Positions 54,915 to 64,000 of a DNA stretch of 64,000 bases are shown here, in pieces. The translations under genes and the position numbers were made by a program. The notes under the pieces are model-generated. The model was given only the letters and a program-made list of their open reading frames with translations, made no database searches and was not told the origin of the DNA. The number at the start of each line of letters is the position of its first letter. The first letter of the stretch is position 1. The DNA lies in NCBI GenBank assembly GCA_036784855.1, contig JAZDSV010000014.1:1-64000 (forward strand). The letters run 5' to 3'. This stretch comes from Aphelidium insulamus. Taxonomy: Eukaryota > Aphelidiomycota > Aphelidea > Aphelidiaceae.

Positions 54915-55487
54915 TCAAGGAAATGTCTGCGAAGACAATAGGAGTGACAGCAGCTCCGACTGAATACGCGGTTGGGATTGAACGAGACTGTGTAGTTTTG
55001 TAGGATTGTTTAAAATGGTGCGAATATCATTTTCAACGGAACTTGGGTCTTTACTTGCCGTATCGAAGGCCTTGTGTTCCAACACAAGGCCGTTGGACAG
55101 CGAATAAATACCGTTGTTTGTGCGCGCGTTCTGCTTGCCTCCAAACAGCTTCTCAATCTGAGCATAAGTGGCGATGTTCGATAATAAGGAAGAGTTCAAC
55201 AGTTCCAACGTGGCAATCTTCTGCTTGAGTATGAGAACGGCATTGGCTCGGCCGGGGTTAGACACCTTCAGGTACTTGTCTGGAATATCAAGTAGTTCAA
55301 TGGGTTGAGTATTGCCACTCACGTAGGGAGCGCCTACAGTCAAGTGTTTATTGCCAACCTGCTTGGCTTGAACGCGGTAGACGTGGCTATTGCGAGGGTC
55401 TGTGTATACCGTGTCCAGCGGGAGTGTCTTGAGATACGCGGACCTGACTGTGGTGCATGGGATGACTGTGCGCATTGTATATATCAT
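54915..55487 (-). CDS. Orphan protein
   Basis: Single exon, 190 residues, no signal peptide or membrane helix. It appears globular, with a possible helical segment (NAVLILKQKIATLELLNSSL, then LSNIATYAQIEKLF). No family recognised. It lies inside the right inverted repeat and converges with the HNH gene. Its codon third positions are less GC-biased than the housekeeping genes nearby. Confidence 0.55.
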   Translation of the reverse strand: MIYTMRTVIPCTTVRSAYLKTLPLDTVYTDPRNSHVYRVQAKQVGNKHLTVGAPYVSGNTQPIELLDIPDKYLKVSNPGRANAVLILKQKIATLELLNSSLLSNIATYAQIEKLFGGKQNARTNNGIYSLSNGLVLEHKAFDTASKDPSSVENDIRTILNNPTKLHSLVQSQPRIQSELLSLLLSSQTFP

Positions 55488-55668
55488 ATTGGTGGAGAAA
55501 ATAAATTTAAATTAATTTTTCTGTTTCGGCAGAGTCCGCTGGGATTGGATTTGGGATTGCCAGTATGGTGGGATTCTCGCGTGACTTTGTCTCTCCAGTT
55601 TCAACGGGAGTAGTCCAAGTTAGTGGTGACCAGTGTATAGTGGACTCAATCTGTCCGCTTTGAATGTT

Positions 55669-55821
55669 GCTGTGAATAGTGCGTGGAATCCTGACATGTC
55701 ACTAGTATAGATGGGGTAGAAATCCCGACATAATTTTAGCTTAAGAGTGTAAATGATAGACTAAATGTGGCAGTAATAGTAGCGACTATAAAACCGGGGG
55801 CGTGTATATGGGGGGGTGAAA
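55669..55821 (-). repeat. Island inverted repeat, right arm
   Basis: Reverse-complement partner of 51573-51747. The outer end is a poly-G tract (55810-55816) followed by TGAAA. It reaches to within about 42 bp of the SCP2 ATG, so it may serve as, or have displaced, that promoter. Confidence 0.85.
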
Positions 55822-55862
55822 CAATTATACAGATCGCCGACAGATCCTCCTTCACATTTAGC

Positions 55863-56868
55863 ATGGCAGCCACATTCAAGTCAGCGGCCGTGTTTGACCA
55901 GCTCAAGGCGGGCATGCAGTCCGTGGACGCCGCCAAAAAGGTTTGTAATACCTGGCCACCTTTATCATCCCATATATGGGTGGAAATAATAACGATATGC
56001 GCGGCAGGTCAATGCGGTTTTCCATTTTGATGTCAAGGGTGCCGAGGGCGCCGTGCGCAGCTGGACCCTCAACATGAAGACACCGGCCACAGCTGCCGAA
56101 ATTGTGCAGCCGGGCAAAGTGGGGCAGCCAGACATCACCATCGCGGTGGCCGATGCCGACCTCTGTGATCTTGCCGCCGGCAAATTGAATGGTATAACCT
56201 GCATTTAGACTGTTCTCTGCTAATATACTTGCATGTAGGGCAGAAGGCGTTCATGGCGGGCAAATTAAAGGTTAAAGGCAACATGATGCTGGCCACCAAG
56301 CTCGACGCAGTGTTTAAACAGGCAGCGGCTAGCAAGGCTCCCGCCGCTCCAGCGGGCACTAAATCGGGTGCCGCCACCACCTCCGTGAATGTCGACGGCT
56401 TCAAGAGTGGCGCCGTACTCTCGCAACTGAAGTCCAGTGTCGAGGGAGGCTCCGAGACGCAGCGTAAAGGCATGGTGAAGAGCGTAAGTGGCAATTTGTG
56501 ATGAGCTTTAGGACTGACTTTATCTTAAGGTAAACGCGGTGTTCCAGTTTGACATCAAGAACGCGGCGGACAAGGTGCAATCGTGGACACTCGACTTGAA
56601 GAACGGCTTGGGGCAGCTGTCACTGGGAGCGCCAACGCCACCCGCCAAGGCCGATATCATTATTGCCGTGGCCGATGCCGACTTTTGCGATCTGGCTGCG
56701 GGGAAACTGAACGGCCAGAAAGCATTCATGGCCGGCAAATTGAAGGTCAAGGGCAACATGATGCTGGCCACCAAGGTTTGTGGCAAACATATCCTGTTAA
56801 TAGTGGCTAATATACATTTCCAGCTGGATACGGTTATGAAGAGCGTGCGCGGCACCGCCAAGCTGTGA
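55863..56868 (+). CDS. Tandem SCP2-domain peroxisomal sterol carrier protein
   Basis: Exons 55863-55940, 56008-56191, 56239-56483, 56530-56775 and 56824-56868; 265 residues. Two SCP2 domains, each with VNAVFxFDxK, SWTL, IAVADADxCDLAAGKLNGQK and AFMAGKLKVKGNMMLATKLD, are separated by an Ala-rich linker. The C-terminal tripeptide is AKL, a PTS1 peroxisome signal. SCP2 binds fatty acids, acyl-CoA and sterols. Near-identical C-terminal blocks and matching splice sites show an internal duplication. Confidence 0.92.
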
Positions 56869-56960
56869 TTACGGTCTGCTGAGTAAATTCACTTTTCAAT
56901 TCATATTGAGTATTAACGATTTTATAACAACTGGGATTCTAATGCATTTATCCACGATGA

Positions 56961-57665
56961 TTATAGCCATCTCGGGGTAACAGGCGGCACATGCACCAGA
57001 TCCGTGTCGAACAACTCAATGAACTGTTGTATGGATAAGAATCGAAACTATATGAGCGGATGTAAGCGCTCACCTGTTCGTTCAATACGCGAACTTTACT
57101 GCCGGCATAGCGTCTGTACTCTTCGAATATTGAAGTGAGGCTCCAGTGCTGCAGCTTGCGCAGGCATCCCACAATTGTCCCTAATGAATGAGGGACAATC
57201 TAGATTATACATACAGCCAACTATAGGCATATGTATACACAAAGGCAATAGACATACCGGTACGATGCCGACCCAGATTACACATGATCATGAGGGGATA
57301 GCTGCGCGGGGAGAGCACAAAGTCCAGCGCCTGCAGTACCACCTCCTCCGATATGGGGTCCCATGCATTGACACTTGTCACTAGTCCCAGGTGCTGCGCG
57401 CGCCACACTGAGTACACAATTAAGTACCGTGCACACAGGGCACTCACCTCCAGCTGGATGCCATGATCGTCCATAAAGTCAAGGCTGGCACACGCACAGG
57501 GCGATTACACTAGTAATATGTGTGTATACACACGTACAACTTCTGGTTGGGCTCCTCGGGCGCCAGGTAGATGACGGTGCGCAGGCCCAGCCGCTCCAGG
57601 AAGGGGAAATTCAACTCATTTGGCTGGCCGGCGCGGTACAGGTCCTGCTCAATGAGGCCAAAGTT
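56961..57665 (-). CDS. Siw14/Oca1-type atypical dual-specificity phosphatase (5' end unresolved)
   Basis: Exons 57541-57665, 57448-57484, 57258-57393, 57074-57180 and 56961-57023 give 156 codons. NFGLIEQDLYRAGQPNELNF opens the domain; NAWDPISEEVVLQAL and the P-loop MCNLGRHRTG (Cys-x5-Arg) follow, then VGCLRKLQHWSLTSIFEEYR. Fungal Siw14 hydrolyses inositol pyrophosphates. The intron 57394-57447 is an in-frame open stretch but is absent from the family pattern. The first exon probably lies at 57690-57772 (ATG 57772), but no in-phase intron of normal size was found. Confidence 0.8.
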
Positions 57666-58032
57666 CTACGCGCGTGTGTGAGAACATGTAGAACGCGGTG
57701 TGGCCAGTGGCGGCGGGCAGGGAGACGTGCCAGCGGCGGGATGTAGCGATTAGACGGCGTGGCAGAGTACATTCCAGGCGCGTGTGGGTGTATGTGGACG
57801 GCGTGTGGGTGTGGCGCAGACTGTCAGGGCACTTGACCTCCGTCTGGTTGCCAGGATACTCGCGACCAGGTGCCCGGGTCGCCGCCTTCACGCACACGCA
57901 CACCTACCGACAAACACGCTGCCACTCACACGCGACTCCACAGCAGAGGTCGCCCGGACAAACACGTGGCGGGCACAGCCTACAGCGAGAGACAGAGGCG
58001 CCTCATAAGCACACACGCACACATCAGACAAG
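57666..58032. promoter_or_regulatory. Divergent promoter region, phosphatase/kinase
   Basis: Contains the presumed first exon of the phosphatase (minus) and the upstream region of the kinase (plus). GC-rich, with CACACG-type simple sequence. Confidence 0.4.
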
Positions 58033-61000
58033 ATGCCACAGGGCGCCACCGCGGGTAAACACTTGCCACCTGGTGGCCAGGCAGGCGGCGACACCGCAGC
58101 AGACCGCGGCCAGGCACCTCAGGGAGGATGCTGTGACGGCGACGACGGCTGCGACTGCAAACAGTGGTGGCGGCGAGCCGCGCGCCTTGTGCAGTGGGAG
58201 GTGCCATTCCGCAGCCTGTCGGGCAAGTTCTACACGGCCAGCGGCTGGACCCTGGCCTTCCACGAGGAGCGGCTGGAGCGCGCGTACGAACTGGACCGCG
58301 CCGCCAAGTCCGTGGCAATGTTCTACGCCGTGAGCGCGTTCGCCGCCGTCTGGATCAGCCTGCTGATGGTGTACTACAAGCTGGCCGGTAACTGGGTCGG
58401 CGTGGATGACGGCGTGTACCTGGTGCCGCTGCCGGCCATTCTATACGGCGTGGCGTGCGCGTGGGTGTCTCGGCGCCGCTCCAGACGCTCGTCGCCCGCG
58501 CTGCTCCGTGTCATTGAGAAGGCCAAGCTGCTGGCGCTCTTTTTCTACTGCGACGTGGCCATCACCTCACTCAACATGTACATCGCCTCGCAGACACATC
58601 TGGGCACCGCCTACCTGCCGTGGATACCGGCCATATCCGTGGGCACCGCCATCACCGTGCGGCGCTCCATCCCCGCCACCATGCTGGCGTACTGTTTTAC
58701 ATTTGCGCTGGACACCGTGAGCGTGCTCACCATGCACGGGATGTCGTTCGGGGCGGTGCTGGGGTCGCGCTGGCCCGTCCTACTCACCACCGGCCTGGTC
58801 ATGGCCATCTACGCGTACCAGACAGAGGTGGCGGCGCGCAACTCTTTTCTCAACGAGCGCGAGTATGAGAGTTGGAAGATTGCCAAGGAAGATTTGGTTA
58901 TGGAGAAGCTTGTCGGTACGTATATTGTATATGGTTATACATATATATATATATATATATATAATATTTATCAGGGTCCGGGACGTACGGCGAAGTGTAC
59001 CGCGGCACATATCACGGATTCGCGGTGGCCATCAAGAAAATTCTCGCCAAACCCGCCACGCTCTCCAGCAGCGTCTCCGCCAACCAGAACAACCAGAACA
59101 ATAATAATATAAGTGTAAACCAGAAAGGCAGCAAGAGATCAAATTCGCCGAACCCGTCGCCGACCATGCAGCAGCAGACGCTTCACATTCCACACCAACA
59201 GGCGCATCAAAAGAGTGGCAACAGCTCCTTCATCAGTCACTCCACGTCGGCGGGACAACACAACGGCGCCACAACACTGCTCAGCTTGTTTGAAACCATG
59301 TTCCGCATGCTGCAGAATGGCCGTCTGAGCTGGCGGTGGTCGCAGCGCGAAGCAGAGAAAGTGGAGCAGCGTAAACAAGATGAACTGTTTGCCGAGTTTG
59401 AGTTGGAAATCCGCGCCATGCTTTCACTGCGGCATCCCAGTACGTGTGCATACTATTATTACATCAATTTATATAATCAACTTACAGACATTTTGATATT
59501 TATGGGAGCGTGCTTGGAAAAGCCAGATATGCTGCTTGTGACGGAGTTTTGCGACCACGGCTCGCTGTTTGATTTCCTCGTGGAGCCCAGTCACAAGCCG
59601 ATACTGCCCGCAATGAAGGTGGAGTTCTGCGTCGGCAGTGCCAGCGGACTGCGCTACCTGCACAGCCTGGAGCCGCCAATGTTGCACCGCGACTTCAAGG
59701 TGGCTATATTTTATTGTATTGCATGCTCTGCTGAGTCAACTAACCTGTTGTAGTCGCTGAACATTCTGGTCGATGTAAACTTTAACGTCAAGGTAAGACT
59801 TGTTTCGGCACAATACACACTATTTGACCTCATATACAATTATCATACTTATCCACATACATCCCATAGATCAGTGACTTTGGACTGTGCGACTTTGCAT
59901 CCGAGTTGCAGGCACGGATGAGCAAGCGCGAAAAGGACCGCCGCCGCAAGAGGACCCGGTCGAGATCCACGTCGGGCAAACACCAGCACGGAAGTCCCGG
60001 CGGCGGCAGCAGTAGCAGCCACGACAAGGCAAAACACCGCCCAGTCGACGTGGCCAATGTGAAAGTTGTAGGCACCATTCCGTGGGTGGCGCCCGAGATA
60101 TTCATGCAGGAGCCGCACTCGGAGCAGTCGGACATTTACGCACTGGGCGTGGTGATGTGGGAGATCTTTGCCGAGAAGCATCCGTACATGGACGAACTGG
60201 AGTCGGGTAAGCTGAAGGTGTCGGACCTGGTGGCGGCGGTGGTGTCCCGTGGCTACCGCCCGCGGATCAAGAAGAACTTGGAGCCGCCCACCGGCAAGGA
60301 GACCCCGCCGGCCATAATCGATTTGATAAGACAATGCTGGGACGCGAAACCGGCTGTCCGTCCCGACTGGGACAGTATAATGGCCGGCCTCCATCTGGCA
60401 CGCACTCAGCAGGCAGCCAGTGCTAGTGCCGCTGGTAATGGCGGCAGCTACAGCACGGACGGCCGATCATCGTCGGCAACCCGGTCCCGCTTCTCTCGCT
60501 CATCCACACCGCTCCACCCGCTGGACAGTCTGCGCACCGATGCCTCCCTGCATGATTCTCGACCACATCGCACCGCGTCCGACATGGAAAGCCACAAGGT
60601 CGCGGCATTATCTGCCGCACAATTGCCGCCACCGCTCCCACCTACAACGATGTCCACAGCGGCAGCTACGGCTAACTCGCCTTCTCTCCCGCGACCCAAA
60701 TCTGCACCATTCCCCGACAGCCTGCCGACCGAGGAGCACGGTGGAGGAGGGGCTGGTGCTGGTGCTGGTGACAGTGCCGATTCGGACGAACAGTTCTCAG
60801 CCCTAGTGAATGGCTTGACTGGCGGCGGCAGCGGCAGCCCCTTCCCCGCCACCGCAATCAACAAGACCGCGACGCATGAACGGCGCAAGATCGCACTCGT
60901 ACTCAATGACGAGACGGAAAAGACAAAGACAAGGGCGATGAATGGCGGCGGAGGCGGCGGTGGCGACGGATTGTACCAGTCGAGGCGGATCTCAATGTTT

Positions 61001-61093
61001 CGCGATGTCAGTGCCGATGTCAGGCTTGCCGATGCCGCCATGGCCGCCATGCCCGCATCACCGCTCCCTCCCGCCGACAATGATGCTCAATAA
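58033..61093 (+). CDS. Multi-pass membrane TKL-type protein kinase
   Basis: Exons 58033-58915, 58975-59439, 59488-59699, 59754-59792 and 59870-61093; 940 residues. Residues 90-270 have about six membrane helices (MFYAVSAFAAVWISLLMVYY, LLALFFYCDVAITSLNMYIA, LAYCFTFALDTVSVL, LLTTGLVMAIYAY). The kinase follows: GSGTYGEVYRG at 295, VAIKK at 312-316, HRDFKSLNIL at 516, ISDFGLCDFA at 534, WVAPEIF near 606, then SDIYALGVVMWEIF. Both large kinase inserts (after VAIKK and after DFG) are low complexity. The 300-residue tail is Ser/Pro/Gly-rich. HRDxKSxN marks TKL kinases, which are rare in fungi. The ligand is unknown. Confidence 0.88.
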
Positions 61094-61272
61094 TATTGAT
61101 ATTCGATGCAGTATATATGTATATTGTTTATACTATATCCGCGAGTATCCAGTATGTGGGCGGGATGCATCACGTACACGGCCATCAAACTTGCTTGCAG
61201 TGAATTCTCATACAGGCAAAGCATATGTATTTATAACAAAAGCATGTCTATATCTATATCTAAATGAAGCAC
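61094..61272. other. Convergent spacer
   Basis: 3' flanks of the kinase and EF-hand paralogue 2; nothing else seen. Confidence 0.4.
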
Positions 61273-62300
61273 TCACTTCGTAGCTTTTTTTGGCATTGAA
61301 AATAAAAAGGCCACAGCGGATACAACAAACGCCCAGAAGCTCAGCGCGTCGACCTGTCTCCAGAAACGGACCATTAAAGCAATTGTTTCCGCACCCGCCA
61401 TCCTGGCGACCGGCGACAGAATCAAGATCATTACTGCGGCAATAGCCCACAGATAGGCGGACACCAGCAACACTACGGTGGAGGCGGAGTGAAAAGCGGA
61501 TGAATTGGAAGGCTTGACCCCATTAATGTCGCCATTAGCCGGCACAGCCACGCCAGTGCTCGGCGTGGCTGGCTGTTCGCTGCTAAATTGCAGCATGGAG
61601 GAAAAGTGCCTGGCTGCGTCCTCAAAGCACGCCGCCATATCCGGACACACGGCGCTAGTTACGCATCTACCGAACCGTGCAAACTTGTCGCCGCCCACGC
61701 GGCACAGGTGCATAAACATCGAGGCCCCATCACGCAGGGTCTGATTGAATGTTGGCGACGACGCGTCATGGACGCGGCACGTGGTAAACTTTGCCTCCAC
61801 TTTCTGGCACAGACCATCGCAGCCAAACTGAGGCGCATTCCACTCGTTGCGCACTTGAGCAATAAACTGGTCCTTGGTAACGGGCTGCGGCTCGGTACCA
61901 TTTCCCGCTGCCATTACCATAAGTATTAAATTATGTACAATAAAGTGATCTTACCACGCTGATCTGCCATGGCCTTTTGCACAGAGGCCAGCACTTCCGC
62001 TGTCGCGTTGCCGGGATGCCGCTCGGCCATGACGTCCAGGAAATACTTTTCGCACTCTTCCAGGCTGAGATTGCCATCGTTGTTTCCGTCAATCTTGGTG
62101 GATAGCTCCGCATATTCCACGTCCGTTGTCTTAAATTGCTGGGCCAGCGTGGTTGCCACCGCGGGTCCGTCTTGCGTGCTGCAGTGCATCGACGCGGTCA
62201 GTGGCGACGATGCCGACGTGGCTGGCGGTGGTGCGACTGCGCTGGCATGGTTGCCGCGCGCGGCAATGGCGATGAGCGCCGTCACCAAGGCAATCTGCAT
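61273..62300 (-). CDS. Secreted EF-hand, Cys-rich membrane protein, paralogue 2
   Basis: Exons 61955-62300 and 61273-61907; 326 residues. Signal peptide QIALVTALIAIAARGNHASA, EF-hand loop DGNNDGNLSLEE, and the same Cys domain as paralogue 1 with only a few changes. The membrane-embedded C-terminus (STVVLLVSAYLWAIAAVMIL, FWAFVVSAVAFLFS) is unlike paralogue 1. The 47-nt intron differs from that of paralogue 1 by about one base. Tandem with paralogue 3 upstream. Confidence 0.8.
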
Positions 62301-62633
62301 GTTTTCCTTTTTTTTCGTATTGATTAGACAATCAGTTTCAACAACCAATCAGAAGCCAGAGTTTAAAGCATTAACTATTGAGCTACATAGCTACATGTAG
62401 AGCGTTTAAACGAAGAGCTAGGGTGCCGTAAAATGCTACGCTTTGCCGACAGCATATTTTATGCGCGCATATATGGCAATTTAAACGTTACATATATGTT
62501 ACTAACTGCACTGTGATATGGAAAGGTATGTTGTGATACATATACGTATTACTGCAGAATCATACATAGTTATATCCAAGATATCGTTGATGGTAATTTA
62601 ATATTCATTTAATCTAATTTTCCATCGAGCAGA
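62301..62633. other. Intergenic spacer between EF-hand paralogues 2 and 3
   Basis: AT-rich, with short palindromic pieces (AGCTACATAGCTACATGTAG region, 62382-62401). No gene seen; it holds the promoter of paralogue 2. Confidence 0.4.
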
Positions 62634-63629
62634 TTACTTTGAAAAGTAATGAGCTATTAACGAAATCACCCAGATCACGATGATCAGATCGAGGACGGCA
62701 TCCACAAGGGTGAACAGTTCAGCAACGACATCCAGCACTGTGAAAGGCACCATGATCAACCATACCAAAAAGGTAATAAGAAGGGCGTGTCCAGAACTTT
62801 TCATAACTGCGCCCGCTGCTTGATGAAAGTTCGACGATGTTACAGGCTTGATGTCAGTATTATTGCCACTGGTAGTCACATTAACACTCGGGACAGTTTG
62901 CTGCTCGCCGTTCACCAAAATCAGGGAAGAAAAATGCTGGGCAGCATCCTCGAAGCACGCCTCCAGATGTGAACAAGTAGACCTGCGAACGCATCTACCA
63001 AACGGTGCAAACTTGTCGCCGCCCACACGGCACAGGTGCATAAACATCGTGGCCCCGTCACTTAGGCTCTGATTGAATTTCTCCGCGGACACGTCATGGA
63101 CGCGGCACGTGGTAAACTTTGCCTCCACCTTCTTGCACAGACCATCGCATCCAAACTGAGGGGCATTCCATTCAGCGCGCACGTGTGCCATATACTGATC
63201 CTTGGTGACTGGCTGCGGCTCGGTACCATTAACCGCTGTTGTAAAGGTCAATATTTTTACTTTAGAATATATATATATAATCGTACCACGCTTATCTGCC
63301 CAGGCCTTTTGCACAGAGGCCAGCACTTTGGATGTCGCGCTGCCTGGATGATGTTCGGCCATCACGTCCAGGAAATGCTTTTGGCACTCGTCCCGACTGA
63401 GCTTGCCATCGTTGTCCCCGTCAACCTTGTTAAATAGCTGCTCATAGTCCGTATCATTAGTCTTGAAGTGCTCGGCCAGTGTGGTTGCTATAGGGGGTGC
63501 GTCTTGCGCGTCGCAGTGCATCGACTTTGTCAGCGGCGAGGACGCAGACGTGGCTGGGGGTGGCGCGACTGCGCTGGCATGTCCTCTGGACGCGGCGATG
63601 GCGATGAGCGCGGCCAGCCAGGCGCGCAT
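62634..63629 (-). CDS. Secreted EF-hand, Cys-rich membrane protein, paralogue 3
   Basis: Exons 63287-63629 and 62634-63235; 314 residues. The intron is 51 nt and happens to be open in frame, but splicing at the paralogue positions is preferred. Signal peptide RAWLAALIAIAASRGHASA, EF-hand loop DGDNDGKLSRDE, and the Cys domain APQFGCDGLCKKVEAKFTTC are conserved. The C-terminus has hydrophobic helices (HALLITFLVWLIMVPFTVLD). It is more diverged than paralogues 1 and 2 are from each other. Confidence 0.8.
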   Translation of the reverse strand: MRAWLAALIAIAASRGHASAVAPPPATSASSPLTKSMHCDAQDAPPIATTLAEHFKTNDTDYEQLFNKVDGDNDGKLSRDECQKHFLDVMAEHHPGSATSKVLASVQKAWADKRGTIIYIYSKVKILTFTTAVNGTEPQPVTKDQYMAHVRAEWNAPQFGCDGLCKKVEAKFTTCRVHDVSAEKFNQSLSDGATMFMHLCRVGGDKFAPFGRCVRRSTCSHLEACFEDAAQHFSSLILVNGEQQTVPSVNVTTSGNNTDIKPVTSSNFHQAAGAVMKSSGHALLITFLVWLIMVPFTVLDVVAELFTLVDAVLDLIIVIWVISLIAHYFSK

Positions 63630-64000
63630 TTTTTCTTCTTTTTCTCGACGTGATGTTCAGAGTAACGTGAACCGAAAGGCGCGATAAAGAATGCAAGCAA
63701 AAGTAAAGCTACGGCCACATATATGTTATATATGGCTTTTATTAATATTGTGCAGCTATTGAGCACTACACAGATCCTCATGTTCCTTTGAACGAATTGG
63801 CTATGAGACGGCTATGGCACTGGCCGCGCGACAGTAATTGACTCACTTTAATAAAATAATTCCGCATTGGCTGTTCGATCGCACAAACAGCAGAACAATG
63901 ACCACGCGCAGCTCCAATGAATTCCGTTTGTCAGTGAGAATATTTCCAGCCTCGGTTTGTATATGTGGAATCTGAACTTCATTCAGTGTGTCTTATATAT
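63630..64000. promoter_or_regulatory. Upstream region of paralogue 3
   Basis: Contains at 63804-63836 a match to the 19699-19732 sequence (TGAGACGGCTATGGCACTGG...). No gene seen before the window end. Confidence 0.45.

Larger units (their letters stand above)
51573..55821. mobile_element. Putative mobile island bounded by inverted repeats, carrying HNH gene
   Basis: About 4.25 kb between the two arms contains three genes without recognised housekeeping function (51851-52255 minus, 52879-54550 plus, 54915-55487 minus) and relic DNA. Composition is more AT-rich than flanking genes. One gene is an HNH-endonuclease-like protein. No target-site duplication was found outside the poly-C/poly-G ends, so mobility is inferred from structure and cargo only; two independent insertions of a small repeat would also explain the arms. 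Confidence 0.5.

Noticed and set aside
51573..55821. Treating the island as a proven transposon
   Set aside because: No target-site duplication and no second copy can be seen from this window, so it is reported as putative only.
57394..57447. In-frame coding stretch in the Siw14-like gene
   Set aside because: Removing it as a GTGAGT...GCAG intron restores the family spacing between GIQLE and HLGL.
61588..62327. Plus-strand ORFs over the EF-hand genes
   Set aside because: Same antisense frames recur in all three paralogues because the coding DNA is conserved; no independent signal.
63236..63286. Reading EF-hand paralogue 3 as one uninterrupted ORF
   Set aside because: The open 51-nt segment sits exactly where both paralogues have an intron and has GT/AG ends.
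1..64000. CRISPR arrays, operons, Shine-Dalgarno sites
   Set aside because: The gene structure is eukaryotic throughout; the direct repeats found are minisatellites or introns, not spacer arrays.

Overview
The window reads as nuclear DNA of a flagellated, early-diverging (zoosporic) fungus. Support for a fungus: a Reg1-like PP1 regulator with the fungal DUF1752 block and RVxF-type docking motif, a Siw14/Oca-type phosphatase, an Axl2/dystroglycan-like surface protein and a Fat1-type acyl-CoA synthetase. Support for a flagellum: enkurin and the inner-arm dynein light chain p28 (DNALI1) within 20 kb. Genes are dense (about one per 1.5-2 kb), lie on both strands and carry many 43-80 nt introns. 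Donors are mostly GTATGT/GTACGT/GTGAGT, and five introns need a GC donor (GCAAGT). Coding DNA is GC-rich; introns and spacers are AT-rich with many TA, CA and CATA microsatellites. The species is not identified. All exon maps were read by eye from frame continuity, splice signals and family knowledge; no search was run.

Layout. 0.7-13 kb: Reg1-like, MIC10, enkurin, an unknown gene, eL37, a VLACS/FATP acyl-CoA synthetase, a 51-bp minisatellite, a secreted tocopherol-cyclase-like protein, a 713-bp hAT-like element with perfect TIRs and 8-bp TSD, and SPC25. 13-25 kb: two divergent secreted-protein genes, a RED/IK-like splicing factor, glucose-6-phosphate 1-epimerase, a PGAP5-like phosphoesterase, a WBP2-like GRAM protein, an F-box/LRR protein, p28, a SET-like protein and the first of three EF-hand membrane proteins. 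26-37 kb: DNA ligase I, the Axl2-like protein, aminoacylase-1, the TMF/Sgm1 golgin (with an apparent frameshift) and tRNA-Pro. 37-40 kb: a cluster of three related secreted, basic, NLS-bearing proteins, two of them broken, then tRNA-Leu. 40-51 kb: argininosuccinate synthase, glycine cleavage H protein, a secreted Cys-rich protein, CTNNBL1, HGPRT and a tandem pair of short-chain dehydrogenases. 51.6-55.8 kb: an accessory island bounded by about 150-bp inverted repeats, holding an HNH-nuclease-like gene whose first two introns are copies of one another, plus two orphan genes. 55.8-64 kb: a tandem-SCP2 peroxisomal protein, a Siw14-like phosphatase, a multi-pass membrane TKL kinase, and EF-hand paralogues 2 and 3.

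Most genes are housekeeping (splicing, kinetochore, Golgi, peroxisome, purine salvage, arginine, lipid). The unusual content is concentrated in the inverted-repeat island with its duplicated introns, the decaying secreted-protein cluster, the EF-hand family with a homogenised ectodomain, and the hAT-like element.
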